NCBI RefSeq assembly: GCF_000719865.1
Contig: NZ_JOID01000011.1
Span: 124,001-188,000, forward strand
Source: Streptomyces albus subsp. albus
GTDB lineage: Bacteria > Actinomycetota > Actinomycetes > Streptomycetales > Streptomycetaceae
Length of the DNA stretch: 64,000 nucleotides
Direction of reading: 5' to 3'
Both the position numbers and the translations under genes were made by a program. Of the stretch, positions 8,254 through 17,695 are shown one piece after another (position 1 is the first letter of the stretch; every line of letters starts with the position of its first letter). The notes below the pieces were generated by a model, which did no database searches, was not told the origin of the DNA, and saw only the letters and a program-made list of their open reading frames with translations.

Positions 8254-9651
8254 TCAGTGGGCCCGGACGTCGGCGGCCACCGCCGCCGTCGCCTTGCGGG
8301 CGGCGACCAGCACCGGGTCCCAGACCGGGGAGAACGGGGGCGCGTACCCCAGGTCGAGTGCCGTCATCTGCTCCACCGTCATGCCCGCGGTCAGCGCGAC
8401 CGCCGCCACGTCGACCCGCTTGCCGGCCCCCTCGCGCCCGACGATCTGCACGCCGAGCAGCCGTCCCGTGCGCCGCTCGGCCAGCATCTTGACCGTCATC
8501 GGGCGGGCGCCGGGGTAGTAGCCCGACCGGCTCGTCGACTCGATGGTCACCGTGACGAAGTCCAGCCCGACCTGCCGGGCCTGCGCCTCCAGCAGCCCGG
8601 TCCGGGCGATCTCCAGATCGCAGACCTTGCTGACCGCCGTGCCGACCACGCCGGGGAACGTCGCGTAGCCGCCGCCGATGTTGGTGCCGATCACCTGCCC
8701 GTGCTTGTTGGCGTGGGTGCCGAGGGCGATGTGCCGGGTCCGTCCGGACACCAGATCGAGGACTTCCACGCAGTCGCCGCCCGCCCAGATGTTCTCCTCG
8801 CCGCGCACCCGCATCGCGAGATCCGTCAGGAGTCCGCCGGACGCGCCGAGCGGGAGCCCCGCCTCCCGGGCCGGCCCCGTCTCGGGCCGCACGCCGAGGC
8901 CCAGGACGACGAGATCGGCCGGATACTCGCCCTCGCGGGTGCGGACGCCGGCGGCCCGGCCGCCGTCCCCGGTGAGCACCTCCGTCACCTCCGCGCCGGT
9001 CACGGTGTCGATGCCCAGCTCGCACATCGCCTCGTGGACGATCCGTCCCATGTCCGGGTCGAGCGTCGACATGGGCTGCTCGGCCTGCTCCAGCACGGTG
9101 ACCCGGCAGCCCCGGCGCACCAGGGCCTCGGCCATCTCCACGCCGATGTAGCCGGCGCCGACGACCACGGCGCGCAGCCCTTCGGGGTCCTTGCCGAGCG
9201 CCTCGTGCAGCGCCCGGCCGTCGTCGAGGTTCTGCACGCCGTGCACACCGGGCGCGTCGATGCCGGGGATGTCCGGCCGCAGGGGGCGGGCGCCGGTGGC
9301 GACGACCAGCTCGTCGTACCCCTCCCAGCGCTCGCCGTCCGTCCCCGGGCGCTCCAGGTCGCGCACCAGCACCCGCTGCGCCGCGGTGTCGATCGCGGTG
9401 ACCTCGGTGCGCAGCCGGACGTCGATGCCGCGGGCCCGGTGCCCGTCGGCGGTCCGGGCCACCAGGGCGTCCGGCCCGTCGACCACGCCGCCGACCCAGT
9501 ACGGGATGCCGCAGGCGGAGTACGACGTGAAGTGGCCGCGCTCGAACGCGACGATCTCCAGCTCCTCCGGGCCCTTCAGCCTGCGTGCCTGCGACGCGGC
9601 GGACATGCCGGCCGCGTCCCCGCCGATGATGAGCATCCGCCGCGCCGCCAT
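8254..9651 (-). CDS. FAD-dependent pyridine nucleotide-disulfide oxidoreductase (CoA-disulfide reductase-like)
   Basis: This 465-residue flavoprotein has an N-terminal FAD-binding motif (LIIGGDAAGMSAASQARR) and a second dinucleotide fold (VVVGAGYIGVEMAEALVRRG) for NAD(P)H near residue 160. The second FAD motif is IWAGGDCVEV, and a C-terminal dimerisation domain follows. Cys47 in SYSACGIPYW matches the single redox cysteine of CoA-disulfide reductases, NADH oxidases and related enzymes, rather than the CxxxxC pair of glutathione reductases. Reduction of CoA disulfide, polysulfide or oxygen are all possible. Its ATG at 9651 is far from other genes, so it is monocistronic. Confidence 0.88.
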   Translation of the reverse strand: MAARRMLIIGGDAAGMSAASQARRLKGPEELEIVAFERGHFTSYSACGIPYWVGGVVDGPDALVARTADGHRARGIDVRLRTEVTAIDTAAQRVLVRDLERPGTDGERWEGYDELVVATGARPLRPDIPGIDAPGVHGVQNLDDGRALHEALGKDPEGLRAVVVGAGYIGVEMAEALVRRGCRVTVLEQAEQPMSTLDPDMGRIVHEAMCELGIDTVTGAEVTEVLTGDGGRAAGVRTREGEYPADLVVLGLGVRPETGPAREAGLPLGASGGLLTDLAMRVRGEENIWAGGDCVEVLDLVSGRTRHIALGTHANKHGQVIGTNIGGGYATFPGVVGTAVSKVCDLEIARTGLLEAQARQVGLDFVTVTIESTSRSGYYPGARPMTVKMLAERRTGRLLGVQIVGREGAGKRVDVAAVALTAGMTVEQMTALDLGYAPPFSPVWDPVLVAARKATAAVAADVRAH

Positions 9652-10146
9652 GCGGTGTCCTTTCGCCCGGGCTTCCGCGTTCCGTCCCCCACGGTAGGGC
9701 GACTGCCCGGCGGGCGCCGGATGGATGCGGGCCGCGCGGGTCCTCGCGCCGTCCCCCCGCTCCCGGTGCTCGGCGCGGGGGCGCGGACCGGGCGTGCGGT
9801 CACCCGGTCCGCGCCGGGGCGGCAGGTGCTCCCTCCGGGCGCTTGTGCGCGCTCGCGGTGGCTGCCGGCGTACGGGCCTGCTGCCGGCCACCGGCGATGT
9901 GACGGCATCCGGCGGCGCGACGGCACCCGGCCACGTGACGGGGCCGGGTGGCGCTGCGGCACCCACCACCGTGCCCCACCCGCCCCGGCGACCGCACCGC
10001 CACGGCGTGACCGCGCCCCTCGGCCGACCCGGCCCCACGCGGTGGTCTCCCCGGCCCTTTCCGGGAGTGCCGGGCCGGGGGCGTCCGGGAAGGGCCCGGG
10101 GGGCGGCACGCGGGCCCGCCGTGGCCGCCGCCCCCGGGCCCGGGTT
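9652..10146. other. 495-bp intergenic stretch without a convincing gene
   Basis: The stretch lies between the flavoprotein start and the DUF4349 stop. It is highly GC-rich and open in several frames, but translations are Arg/Pro/Gly-rich with no recognisable domain. Around 9890-9970 there are loosely repeated units built on ACGGCAYCCGG / ACGTGACGGGG, which may be regulatory or slippage-derived. No clear promoter box was found. Confidence 0.55.
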
Positions 10147-11253
10147 CTACTCCTCCCGGGCCGGGTCCGACGGTTCCGGCCGGGGAGCCGGGACCGTGCC
10201 CCCGGCCGGCGGCGCGGCCGCGGCGGGCTCCGCCGTGCCGCGCCTCCGCCCCGCGCGGTCCGGGAGCAGCCGCCCGGCCAGCCGGACCAGCACCAGGATC
10301 ACGGCCAGGGCCACGGCAAACGGGAGGACGGCGCCCACCACCACGGCCAGCCACCGCAGAGCCGTGATCATGGCGTTCCAGCCGCCCGCCAGGGCGTCGG
10401 TGAAGGAGGTTTCGTCGTCGTCGGGCTTCTTCTCCGCCCGCGCCGTCTCGGTGAGACTCAGCGTGACGGTGGCCATCGCCGTGCGCTCCTTCAGCGACGC
10501 CTGCTGCGCGAGCAGCGCCTCCAACGCGCTCTGGCGCGTGCTCAGTTCGCCTTCCAGTGTGACGATGTCGCTGAGCTTGTCCGCGCGGTCCATCAGCTCG
10601 CGCACCCGTGCGACGCTCGCGCGCTGCGACTTGACGCGGCTCTCGACGTCGACGACCTGGTCGGTCACGTCCTGCGCCTCGACCTTGCGTTCGATGAGCT
10701 TGCCCGTGCCGGCCAGTTCCTCCAGCAGGTCCCCGTACTCCTCCTGGGGGACCCGGAGCACCAGGCGCGACCGTTCGCGGCCGTCGGAGTCGCGGTCCGT
10801 CGTCTCGTCGCCGACATAACCGCCCGCGTTCTCCACCGCCGTACGGGCCGTGTCGAGCGCGGACGGCACGTCCTTCACCCGGACGGTGAGCGTCGCCGTA
10901 CGGATGACGTGCGCGGGGAAGGACTTCGGCACCCGGGCCGCGTCTCCCGGCGAGGCCGGGCCGGTCCCCTCCCGCGTGCCGCCCGGCTGTGCGGCGCGGC
11001 CGTCCGTCCCGGCGTCGCCGACGGCGGGGCCGTCCGCCGCGCTGCCGCCGCCGCCCCGGTCCTCCTGTGACGCGGGTGCCTCCGCGGCCGACTTGCCGTC
11101 GGCGCCGCCGCTGCTGCCGCATCCCGCGGCGCCGAGCAGGGCGGTGAGCAGAACGGCCGCCGCGGCCGTGCGGGCCGGCCCGCGGTAGTGGTTCCGGCCG
11201 CGCCGGCGGCCTCCGGCGCGGCTCTCCGGTATGTGGTGCGTCGGACTTGTCAT
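10147..11253 (-). CDS. DUF4349 lipoprotein
   Basis: This 368-residue membrane-anchored protein begins with an Arg-rich stretch and a hydrophobic segment ending in the lipobox LLGAAGC, so Cys45 would be lipidated. A disordered Gly/Asp/Ser region (about 46-105) follows. DUF4349 comes next (from about 115), with the family sequence VIRTATLTVRVKDV and a long coiled-coil (EAQDVTDQVVDVESRVKSQR onward). A single transmembrane helix lies near residues 300-325 (WLAVVVGAVLPFAVALAVIL), before a Pro/Ala-rich tail. The function is unknown. It is divergent from hemG, with 285 bases between them. Confidence 0.86.
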   Translation of the reverse strand: MTSPTHHIPESRAGGRRRGRNHYRGPARTAAAAVLLTALLGAAGCGSSGGADGKSAAEAPASQEDRGGGGSAADGPAVGDAGTDGRAAQPGGTREGTGPASPGDAARVPKSFPAHVIRTATLTVRVKDVPSALDTARTAVENAGGYVGDETTDRDSDGRERSRLVLRVPQEEYGDLLEELAGTGKLIERKVEAQDVTDQVVDVESRVKSQRASVARVRELMDRADKLSDIVTLEGELSTRQSALEALLAQQASLKERTAMATVTLSLTETARAEKKPDDDETSFTDALAGGWNAMITALRWLAVVVGAVLPFAVALAVILVLVRLAGRLLPDRAGRRRGTAEPAAAAPPAGGTVPAPRPEPSDPAREE

Positions 11254-11538
11254 CGCTCGTCCCCCCGGGAAGTTCGGTGATGTCGCCCGTTTGACGGGGG
11301 AGGAGGGCGCCGGGTTGCCGTTGTGCGGTCCCGATGCGGTCACGGAGAGGTACCGGGGAGATACCGGGGGGGCCGGCGGGGGACCGGGCCGAGGCCGGCG
11401 GAGGAGCCGGCGGAGGGACCGGCGGAGGGACCGGACGGGAACGCGGCGGACGCGGCGGAGACCCGGGACGGGCCGGGGACCCGGAGGGGCCATTGGACCC
11501 TGGCGCCCGCCGGGCCGGGCTCTGAGAGAGTGGACGGC

Positions 11539-13062
11539 ATGAGTGAGACGCACGCATCCGCAGGCCATGTCGTCGTCGTCGGAGGCGGTGTCTCCGGACT
11601 GGCGGCCGCGCACCGGCTGCTCGCGGGCGGCGCCCGGGTCACGGTCCTCGAAGCCTCCCCGCGGGTCGGCGGAAAGCTGCTCGCCGGTGAACTCGCGGGC
11701 GTACCCGTCGACTTCGGCGCGGAATCGATGCTCGCCCGGCGCCCGGAAGCCGTGGACCTGGCCCGCTCCGTGGGCCTGTCCGGCCGGCTCCAGCCGCCCA
11801 CCACCGCCTCGGCCACGCTCTGGACGCGGGGCGCGCTGCGCCCGATGCCCAAGGGGCACGTCATGGGCGTACCGGGCGACGTCGAGGCGCTGGCGGCCTC
11901 CGGGGTGATCTCGGAGGAGGGGCTGGCCCGGATAGCGCGCGAGCCGGAGCTGCCGCCCGACGGCATCGGTGAGGGCGAGGACGTGGCCGTCGGCGGATAC
12001 CTCGCGGACCGGCTCGGCCGCGAGGTCGTGGACCGGCTCGTCGAGCCGCTGCTCGGCGGGGTCTACGCCGGTGACTCCTACCGCATCTCGCTGCGCGCCG
12101 CGGTACCGCAGCTGTACCGGCTGGCGCGCGAGGGGCGGTCGCTGACCGAGGGGGTGCGCGAGATGCAGCGGCGTGCCGCCGGGCAGCCGGACCCGGGACC
12201 GGTCTTCATGGGCCTCGACGGAGGCGTCGGCACGCTGCCCCCGGCCGTGGCCGAGGCCTGCCGGGCGGCGGGCGCGGAGGTCGCGACCGGGGCGTCCGTG
12301 ACGGAACTGCGGCGCACGGGCGAGGGCTGGCGGCTGGCCGTCGAGGGGCCGGGCGCGGAGCCGGCGGCGGCCGCCGCGGCGGGCCGGCCCGGGGCGGCGG
12401 CCGCCGCCGGCTCCGGCGTGTCCGGGCCGGGGCGGCGGGTGATCGAGGCCGACGCCGTGGTGCTGGCCGTGCCCGCCCCCGTCGCCGCGCGGCTGCTCAC
12501 CGCCGAGGCCCCGGCCGCGGCCGCCGAGCTGGCGGCGGTCGAGTACGCGTCCATGGCCCTGGTCAGCATGGTGTTCCGCCGCGCCGAGCTGACGCCGGTC
12601 CCCGAGGGCAGCGGCTTCCTGGTGCCGCCCGTGGACGGGCACACCATCAAGGCGGCCACCTTCGCCAGCCGCAAGTGGGGCTGGATCGACGCCGCCGCCC
12701 CGGACCTCTTCGTGATCCGCACCTCCGTCGGCCGGTTCGGAGAGGAGGCCGAACTGAAGCGCGACGACGCCGGCCTCGTCGAGGTGTCGCTCCGGGACCT
12801 GGGCGAGGCCGTCGGGCTCCGCGCCCGCCCCGTCGCCACCCGCGTCACCCGCTGGACGGACGGACTGCCGCAGTACCCGGTGGGCCACCCGGACCGGGTC
12901 GCCCGCGTCCGCGAGCGGCTGGCGGGCCTGCCCACCCTGCGGCTCTGCGGGGCGGCGTACGACGGCGTGGGCATCCCGGCCTGCATCGCGAGCGCGGCCG
13001 GCGCGGCCGGCGCCGTACTGGACACCCTGACGCGGCGCGCCGCGGAGGGCGGAGGAGAATAA
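11539..13062 (+). CDS. hemG: protoporphyrinogen / coproporphyrinogen III oxidase (HemY/HemG type, CgoX)
   Basis: This 507-residue FAD enzyme has the amine-oxidase fold. The N-terminal dinucleotide motif is [21 protein letters not shown], and the conserved C-terminal FAD contact is [20 protein letters not shown]. In actinobacteria it oxidises coproporphyrinogen III to coproporphyrin III, upstream of ferrochelatase and HemQ. An Ala/Gly-rich loop at about residues 272-300 looks like a lineage-specific insertion. The ATG at 11539 is supported by the [14 protein letters not shown] start; the SD is weak (GAGAG). The hemQ ATG follows its TAA by five bases, and hemQ's SD lies inside the hemG 3' end. 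Confidence 0.94.
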   Translation: MSETHASAGHVVVVGGGVSGLAAAHRLLAGGARVTVLEASPRVGGKLLAGELAGVPVDFGAESMLARRPEAVDLARSVGLSGRLQPPTTASATLWTRGALRPMPKGHVMGVPGDVEALAASGVISEEGLARIAREPELPPDGIGEGEDVAVGGYLADRLGREVVDRLVEPLLGGVYAGDSYRISLRAAVPQLYRLAREGRSLTEGVREMQRRAAGQPDPGPVFMGLDGGVGTLPPAVAEACRAAGAEVATGASVTELRRTGEGWRLAVEGPGAEPAAAAAAGRPGAAAAAGSGVSGPGRRVIEADAVVLAVPAPVAARLLTAEAPAAAAELAAVEYASMALVSMVFRRAELTPVPEGSGFLVPPVDGHTIKAATFASRKWGWIDAAAPDLFVIRTSVGRFGEEAELKRDDAGLVEVSLRDLGEAVGLRARPVATRVTRWTDGLPQYPVGHPDRVARVRERLAGLPTLRLCGAAYDGVGIPACIASAAGAAGAVLDTLTRRAAEGGGE

Positions 13063-13067
13063 GGGTT

Positions 13068-13781
13068 ATGACTGCTCCTGAGAAGACCCCGAACGCCGGC
13101 AAGAAGGCCAAGGACCTCAACGAGGTCATCCGCTACACCCTCTGGTCGGTCTTCCGGCTGCGGGACGTGCTCCCGGAGGACCGCGGCGGCTACGCGGAAG
13201 AGGTGGACGAGCTCTTCGCTCAGCTCGCCGCCAAGGACGTCGTCGTACGCGGCACCTACGACGTGTCCGGCCTGCGCGCCGACGCCGATCTCATGATCTG
13301 GTGGCACTCGGAGACGGCCGACGCCCTCCAGGAGGCGTACAACCTCTTCCGCCGGACGAGGCTCGGCCGCGCGCTGGAGCCCGTGTGGTCGAACATGGCG
13401 CTGCACCGCCCCGCCGAGTTCAACAAGTCGCACATCCCGGCGTTCCTGGCCGACGAGGAGCCGCGCCAGTACGTCAGCGTGTACCCCTTCGTGCGCAGCT
13501 ACGACTGGTACCTGCTGCCGGACGAGGACCGCCGCCGGATGCTCGCCGACCACGGCAAGATGGCGCGCGGCTTCCCGGACGTCCGGGCCAACACGGTGCC
13601 CTCGTTCTCGCTGGGCGACTACGAGTGGATCCTCGCCTTCGAGGCCGACGAGCTCTACCGCATCGTCGACCTCATGCGGCACCTGCGCGGCTCCGAGGCG
13701 CGGATGCACGTCCGGGAGGAGATCCCCTTCTACACCGGGCGCCGCAAGCCGGTCTCCGAACTGGTCGCCGGCCTGGCCTGA
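13068..13781 (+). CDS. hemQ: coproheme decarboxylase ChdC/HemQ (chlorite dismutase family)
   Basis: This 237-residue enzyme performs the last step of actinobacterial haem synthesis: two oxidative decarboxylations of coproheme to haem b. Family hallmarks include [19 protein letters not shown], the [13 protein letters not shown] segment with the probable radical-forming Tyr139, and the proximal haem ligand His162 in [18 protein letters not shown] at 13051-13057 precedes the ATG at 13068. It is five bases downstream of hemG and clearly co-transcribed. It lacks the distal arginine context of true chlorite dismutases, as expected for HemQ. Confidence 0.95.
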   Translation: MTAPEKTPNAGKKAKDLNEVIRYTLWSVFRLRDVLPEDRGGYAEEVDELFAQLAAKDVVVRGTYDVSGLRADADLMIWWHSETADALQEAYNLFRRTRLGRALEPVWSNMALHRPAEFNKSHIPAFLADEEPRQYVSVYPFVRSYDWYLLPDEDRRRMLADHGKMARGFPDVRANTVPSFSLGDYEWILAFEADELYRIVDLMRHLRGSEARMHVREEIPFYTGRRKPVSELVAGLA

Positions 13782-14014
13782 GCCGGCCGGTCGGGGCCGG
13801 GCCCAACCTGAGCGTTCCGCGCCGGGCCCTGCGCATGCTGTGCCCGGCCCGAGGGGCGGGGACTGGCCGACGCGCCGGCCGTCCGCCGCACGCCGCACCC
13901 GTCGGGTCACGGTGCGGTGCGGAGCGGCACCGCCCGGCGGGCGGGCCCGGGCCGGGTGGGCCGGGTCGGGTGGTGGTGCGTCTTCCCGGTCCCGCCGGGC
14001 GCTGCGCAGGCCCG

Positions 14015-15907
14015 TCAGCCCTGCCGTCCTCTTTCGCCGGGCTGCGGCGTCTGGGGTTCCGGGCGGCCCGGCGCCCTGCGGAGGCCGGCGCGGAGCAGGC
14101 CGGCGATCCGGTGTCGGAGCGGCGGTGACGGGCGGGAACGCTCACGCCACCATCGGTCGAGCCGCCGTCGCACCGCCGGTTCCAGGCGGGGGCCGGCCGG
14201 GCCGAGGACGTGCTCCGCGAAGCTCAGCGCGTCCTGCCGGTAGCCGCCGGTGATCGGCCGGTTCCGGGCGTAGCCCGCGAACTCCGCGCGGAACCGCGGG
14301 CCCAGGATCCGCGGCAGCTCGGGCGCCACCTTGGCGATCACACCGGCCCGCTTCCGGACCAGCGCCCGGCTCTGCACGCCCAGCCGTGTCCGGTCGAAAC
14401 CGTCGGGCGCGGGGGTTCCGGCGACGAGGGACGACAGCAGCGCCGTCTGCGCCACGGCCAGCCGCAGCCGCGCGGCGTCCGTCGCGGTCGGGGCGCTGCG
14501 GCCGCCCGGGGAGGGGGCCGTGGTCCCCGTTCCGGCGGGGACGGCCGCACTGGTGGTCGCGCCCGCACCGGTGGTGGGCGCACCGGTGGTTGCGCTGGTG
14601 GTGCCTGTCCCGGCGGAGGTGGCCGAACCGGCGGTGGTCCCTGTCCTGGCGGTGGTGCCCGAAGTGGTGGCGGTGCCTGTCCCAGTGGTGCCGGCCGCAC
14701 TGGCGGTGGTACCTGAACCGGTGGCGTCGTCCGTCCCGGTGGAGGTCCCCGAACGGGTGGCTGGGCGCCGGTCGTTCGTCGCGGACGGCGGGGCCGTGTC
14801 CGCCCGCCGGGCGTCCCCCGTGGCGGCCGCCGCGCCCGCCGCCACGGAGGCGGCGAGGCCCGCCGCTTCCGCGGCAGCGGTGACAGTCTCGGCGGGGACC
14901 ACCGGAGTCGCCCGGTCCGCGTCAGCGTCCGCGGCCGTGTGCGCGCCTCCGTTCACTCCCGTGTTCGCGCCCGCGTCCACGTTCGTGCCGCTGTCCGGCG
15001 GGGAGGCCGCGTTCCGCACGGCCGGCGCTCGGACCCCGGTGCGGCCGGTGCGGCCGGTGCGGGCCGTGCGGGCGGCGCGGGCGGCCGTCAGCACGGCGCG
15101 GATGGCGTCCAGTTCGCCCGCCAGTTCTGCCGGGGCGGGGAAGTCCTCGTCCCGTTCCAGGAGGACGCCCGGCGGCTCCGTCCGGGCGCACAGCTCCGCC
15201 AGGACGTCGAGCACCGGGCCGGTGACCGGGTGGGCGTGGCTGTCGTGCCAGACGCCGTCCCGTTCGACGCCTCCCGCGACGTGGACGTAGGCCAGGGCCT
15301 GCCACGGCAGGGTGTCGAGGACCGCGGACGGATCCTCGCCCCGGTTGACGGCGTTCGTGTGCAGATTGGCGACGTCGATCAGCAGACCCACGCCGGTGCG
15401 CTCCACCAGCTCGGTGAGGAACTGTCCTTCCGTCAGTTCTTCGCCGGGCCACGAGATCAGCGCGGCGATGTTCTCCAGGGCCAGCGGCACCGGCAGCGCG
15501 TCCTGCGCGATCCGTACGTTCTCGCAGAGCACGTCGAGTGCGTCGCGGGTGCGCGGCACCGGCAGCAGATGACCGGCCTCCAGCCGGGGCGAGGCGGTGA
15601 GCGGCCCGCCCGCGCGGACGAAGGCGATGTGCTCGGTGACGAGCGGGGCGCCCAGGGCCCCGGCGCGCTCGGCGAGAGCGGCGAGCCGGCCCGGATCCGG
15701 CCGTTCGGGACCGCCGAGGCCGAGCGAGACACCGTGCGGAACGACCGCCGTACCGCGCTCGCGGAGCCGGAGCAGGGAGTCGGGGAGGTGTCCGGGGCAG
15801 ATGTTCTCCGCCACCACCTCGACCCAGTCCAGGCCCGGCAACTCCTCGATGTGGCGGGCGATCTCGGGCCGCCAGCCGATTCCCGTCCCCAGTCCCAGTC
15901 GCGCCAT
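14015..15907 (-). CDS. DUF692 (MNIO/MbnB-like) protein with long low-complexity linker and C-terminal partner-like domain
   Basis: This 630-residue protein has three parts. Residues 1-280 form a DUF692 TIM barrel of the multinuclear non-haem iron oxidase type, with candidate metal-ligand motifs [42 protein letters not shown] and YVHVAGG. Residues about 281-473 are a Thr/Gly/Ala-rich linker ([20 protein letters not shown] and similar). Residues about 474-630 are helical ([20 protein letters not shown], then [15 protein letters not shown]) and resemble the DUF2063/MbnC partner domains that accompany MNIO enzymes; that likeness is inference. No Cys-rich precursor peptide was found nearby. The ATG at 15907 fits the family N-terminus. 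Confidence 0.85.
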   Translation of the reverse strand: MARLGLGTGIGWRPEIARHIEELPGLDWVEVVAENICPGHLPDSLLRLRERGTAVVPHGVSLGLGGPERPDPGRLAALAERAGALGAPLVTEHIAFVRAGGPLTASPRLEAGHLLPVPRTRDALDVLCENVRIAQDALPVPLALENIAALISWPGEELTEGQFLTELVERTGVGLLIDVANLHTNAVNRGEDPSAVLDTLPWQALAYVHVAGGVERDGVWHDSHAHPVTGPVLDVLAELCARTEPPGVLLERDEDFPAPAELAGELDAIRAVLTAARAARTARTGRTGRTGVRAPAVRNAASPPDSGTNVDAGANTGVNGGAHTAADADADRATPVVPAETVTAAAEAAGLAASVAAGAAAATGDARRADTAPPSATNDRRPATRSGTSTGTDDATGSGTTASAAGTTGTGTATTSGTTARTGTTAGSATSAGTGTTSATTGAPTTGAGATTSAAVPAGTGTTAPSPGGRSAPTATDAARLRLAVAQTALLSSLVAGTPAPDGFDRTRLGVQSRALVRKRAGVIAKVAPELPRILGPRFRAEFAGYARNRPITGGYRQDALSFAEHVLGPAGPRLEPAVRRRLDRWWRERSRPSPPLRHRIAGLLRAGLRRAPGRPEPQTPQPGERGRQG

Positions 15908-16294
15908 GATCCGGTGATCCCCCCTCGTCCGCGTACCGGCCCCCTCCGGGAGAGACATGGCCCGCGCCGGAGCCGTCGAACCGCGGGAGGGCCCGTTCCA
16001 GAGGTTGATTTGAGCTATCGCGGTGGAGCCGTGCCGATCAGCGGCCGGGACGGAGGCCGGCAGCCCCGGAAACCGTAAGCCCCGGGGCCGGCCGGTGCGG
16101 GACGGACCACCGGGGCGGAGAGCCGGGGCGGGACGGAAAGCGGGCAATGGGAAGAGCGGGCGGTGGGGAGCGGGGGAAGTGGGGCGGAGGAATGGTCTGG
16201 TGGGTGGTTGGGGACCATCCCTCCGCCCCGGCACCGCGGTCGGCCGCCCTTGCCGACCGCGTGCCCGTCTCGGCTCCCGGCTCGTCTCGGCCCG
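15908..16294. other. 387-bp intergenic region upstream of the DUF692 gene
   Basis: No gene was recognised on either strand; open frames are Arg/Pro-rich shadows. A less GC-rich pocket near 16000-16020 (gaggttgatttgagctatcg) may contain the promoter of the DUF692 gene on the minus strand, but no well-spaced boxes could be assigned. I looked specifically for a short Cys-rich precursor ORF for the MNIO-like enzyme and saw none. Confidence 0.5.
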
Positions 16295-17122
16295 TTACGG
16301 GGCGGAGCCGGCCGGGGCGCCGGCGCCGGGTGCCGGCTGGTCACCCGTGGGCTGCGGGGTGGGCTCGACCGCGTCGTTCGGCGGGCCGGTGGTCTCCGGC
16401 GCGGCGGACGGCAGGGACGTGGCGCCCGGAGGTGTGACGACCGGCACCGGGGAGCCGATCACGGAGGACGTCGACGGGGGCGGCGGCGGGGGAGCCGGCT
16501 TCTGCGTGGCGGCCGCGGCCTCCTCGGCGGCGATGGTGTCGAAGTCCACCATCCCGGTGTTCTCCAGCATGGTGATGTGGTCGAGCACGGTGATGTTGGC
16601 CGCGTCCGCGAGATCGCGGATCAGCTCGTTGCGGGTGGTGTGCCGCACCTGGCCGATGAGTCCGAACACCTTGCCGTGGGCCGTCCGCAGGATGTTGGCG
16701 AACTTCCGCTGGTAGTCCTCGCCCTGGGCCTCGGTCATCTCCCGAAGCCAGCCCTTCTGCTGGTCGGTCGGCTCGTTCGGCAGCTCCACGCCGAGCTTGG
16801 CGGCGATGTCCCGGGCCCGCCGGTCCAGGTCCGCGTGGCCGACGACGAGGTGGTCGCCGGCGTCGCGGATGGCCTGGTTGGGGGCCCGCTCCATGGCCTG
16901 CCGGCCGGCGGGCAGCTCCCACAGGCCGGCCAGCCTGACCTTCACCAGGAAGTCCCGGTCGATGGCCGTCATCGGCCCCCACTTGGTGGACACGGTCTGT
17001 GCCTGGAGGCTTGCGAGGCCGGTGCCGGACCGGTCCTCGTAACTCCAGATCGGGTAGATCAGCGCACCGATGGTCGCGGCGATCGCCACGAGAATGGCGG
17101 CGGTTCCGTTGATGCGTCGCAA
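16295..17122 (-). CDS. DUF4142 protein, secreted or membrane-anchored
   Basis: This 275-residue protein starts with RRINGTAAILVAIAATIGAL, a single N-terminal hydrophobic helix. The DUF4142 helical domain (about residues 50-195) follows, with DRDFLVKVRLAGLWELPAGR, AGDHLVVGHADLDRRARDIA and FANILRTAHGKVFGLIGQVR. It ends in a Pro/Thr-rich tail with a polyproline run. Its role is unknown; DUF4142 proteins are usually periplasmic or cell-surface. TTG at 17122 is preferred because GGAG lies just upstream and homologues start MRRINGT. The alternative ATG at 17137 lacks a ribosome-binding site and would swallow that GGAG. Confidence 0.83.
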   Translation of the reverse strand: MRRINGTAAILVAIAATIGALIYPIWSYEDRSGTGLASLQAQTVSTKWGPMTAIDRDFLVKVRLAGLWELPAGRQAMERAPNQAIRDAGDHLVVGHADLDRRARDIAAKLGVELPNEPTDQQKGWLREMTEAQGEDYQRKFANILRTAHGKVFGLIGQVRHTTRNELIRDLADAANITVLDHITMLENTGMVDFDTIAAEEAAAATQKPAPPPPPPSTSSVIGSPVPVVTPPGATSLPSAAPETTGPPNDAVEPTPQPTGDQPAPGAGAPAGSAP

Positions 17123-17695
17123 AGTATCTCCTGCCATGGCGGCGCACTCGCAGGGAGCGAGGAGCGGGGCCGGCCCGTCCCGCCGCCGCGATGCGCGGCG
17201 GGCCGTGCCGGACCAGCGTGGACTGAGCGGTTGGTCAAGCCGGTTGGGTCTGCCGCCGGCCGGGCGGGGCCCGCGCCGGTGGCGTCAGGCATCGATACGT
17301 ACGGGGCGCGGGAGGTGTTCAACGCGGCGCGCGATCCCCTCGGGGTCCTCACCACCGGGCGCGAGCGGACACCACCCAACGCGGGCGCGCCCGGGCACGC
17401 TTTCCGGGCCGGGCCCGCCCCGGGGTGCGGGCCGGTTCCGCGCGGCTTCCGGACGTGCTCCGGCCCGGTACGGTCCGGGCCGTCTCGGTTCCCGGCAGGG
17501 TCCGGGGGCACGCTCGGCCGGACGCGCCGTTCCGGCCCGCACGCGCGAGCCGAGCGCAAGCCGGACCCGCAAGCCGGACCTGCAAGCCGGACCCGCGGGA
17601 CGTACGCGCAAGCCGGACCCGCGGGACGCACGCGCGAGCCGAGCGCGCCGCCGGGCACGGGACGTGCTCCGGGGCGCGGCTCGCTCAGCGGTCCC
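17123..17695. other. 573-bp intergenic region upstream of DUF4142, containing a 13-nt repeat array
   Basis: No gene was recognised. The sequence is very GC-rich and open on both strands only with Arg/Pro/Gly-rich translations. Its right half holds the 13-nt array described separately. DUF4142 begins at the left edge and the PTH2 gene ends at the right edge, both on the minus strand. Confidence 0.55.
17556..17646. repeat. 13-nt tandem repeat, seven units
   Basis: Seven consecutive 13-nt units fill 17556-17646: GCAAGCCGGACCC (four near-identical copies), alternating at the right with GCGGGACGYACGC, and ending GCGAGCCGAGCGC. The period is not a multiple of three, which argues against a coding repeat. 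It lies about 50 bases downstream of the PTH2 stop. It probably arose by slippage; the GC-rich units could also fold in the transcript. Confidence 0.8.

Noticed and set aside
15908..16294. Search for a Cys-rich precursor peptide for the DUF692 enzyme
   Set aside because: Frames contain only isolated cysteines in Arg/Pro-rich sequence, with no SD and no repeated Cys pattern.
17556..17646. Possible CRISPR-like array
   Set aside because: Units are contiguous 13-mers without unique spacers and no cas genes are present; the 9-, 15- and 19-nt arrays were rejected for the same reason.
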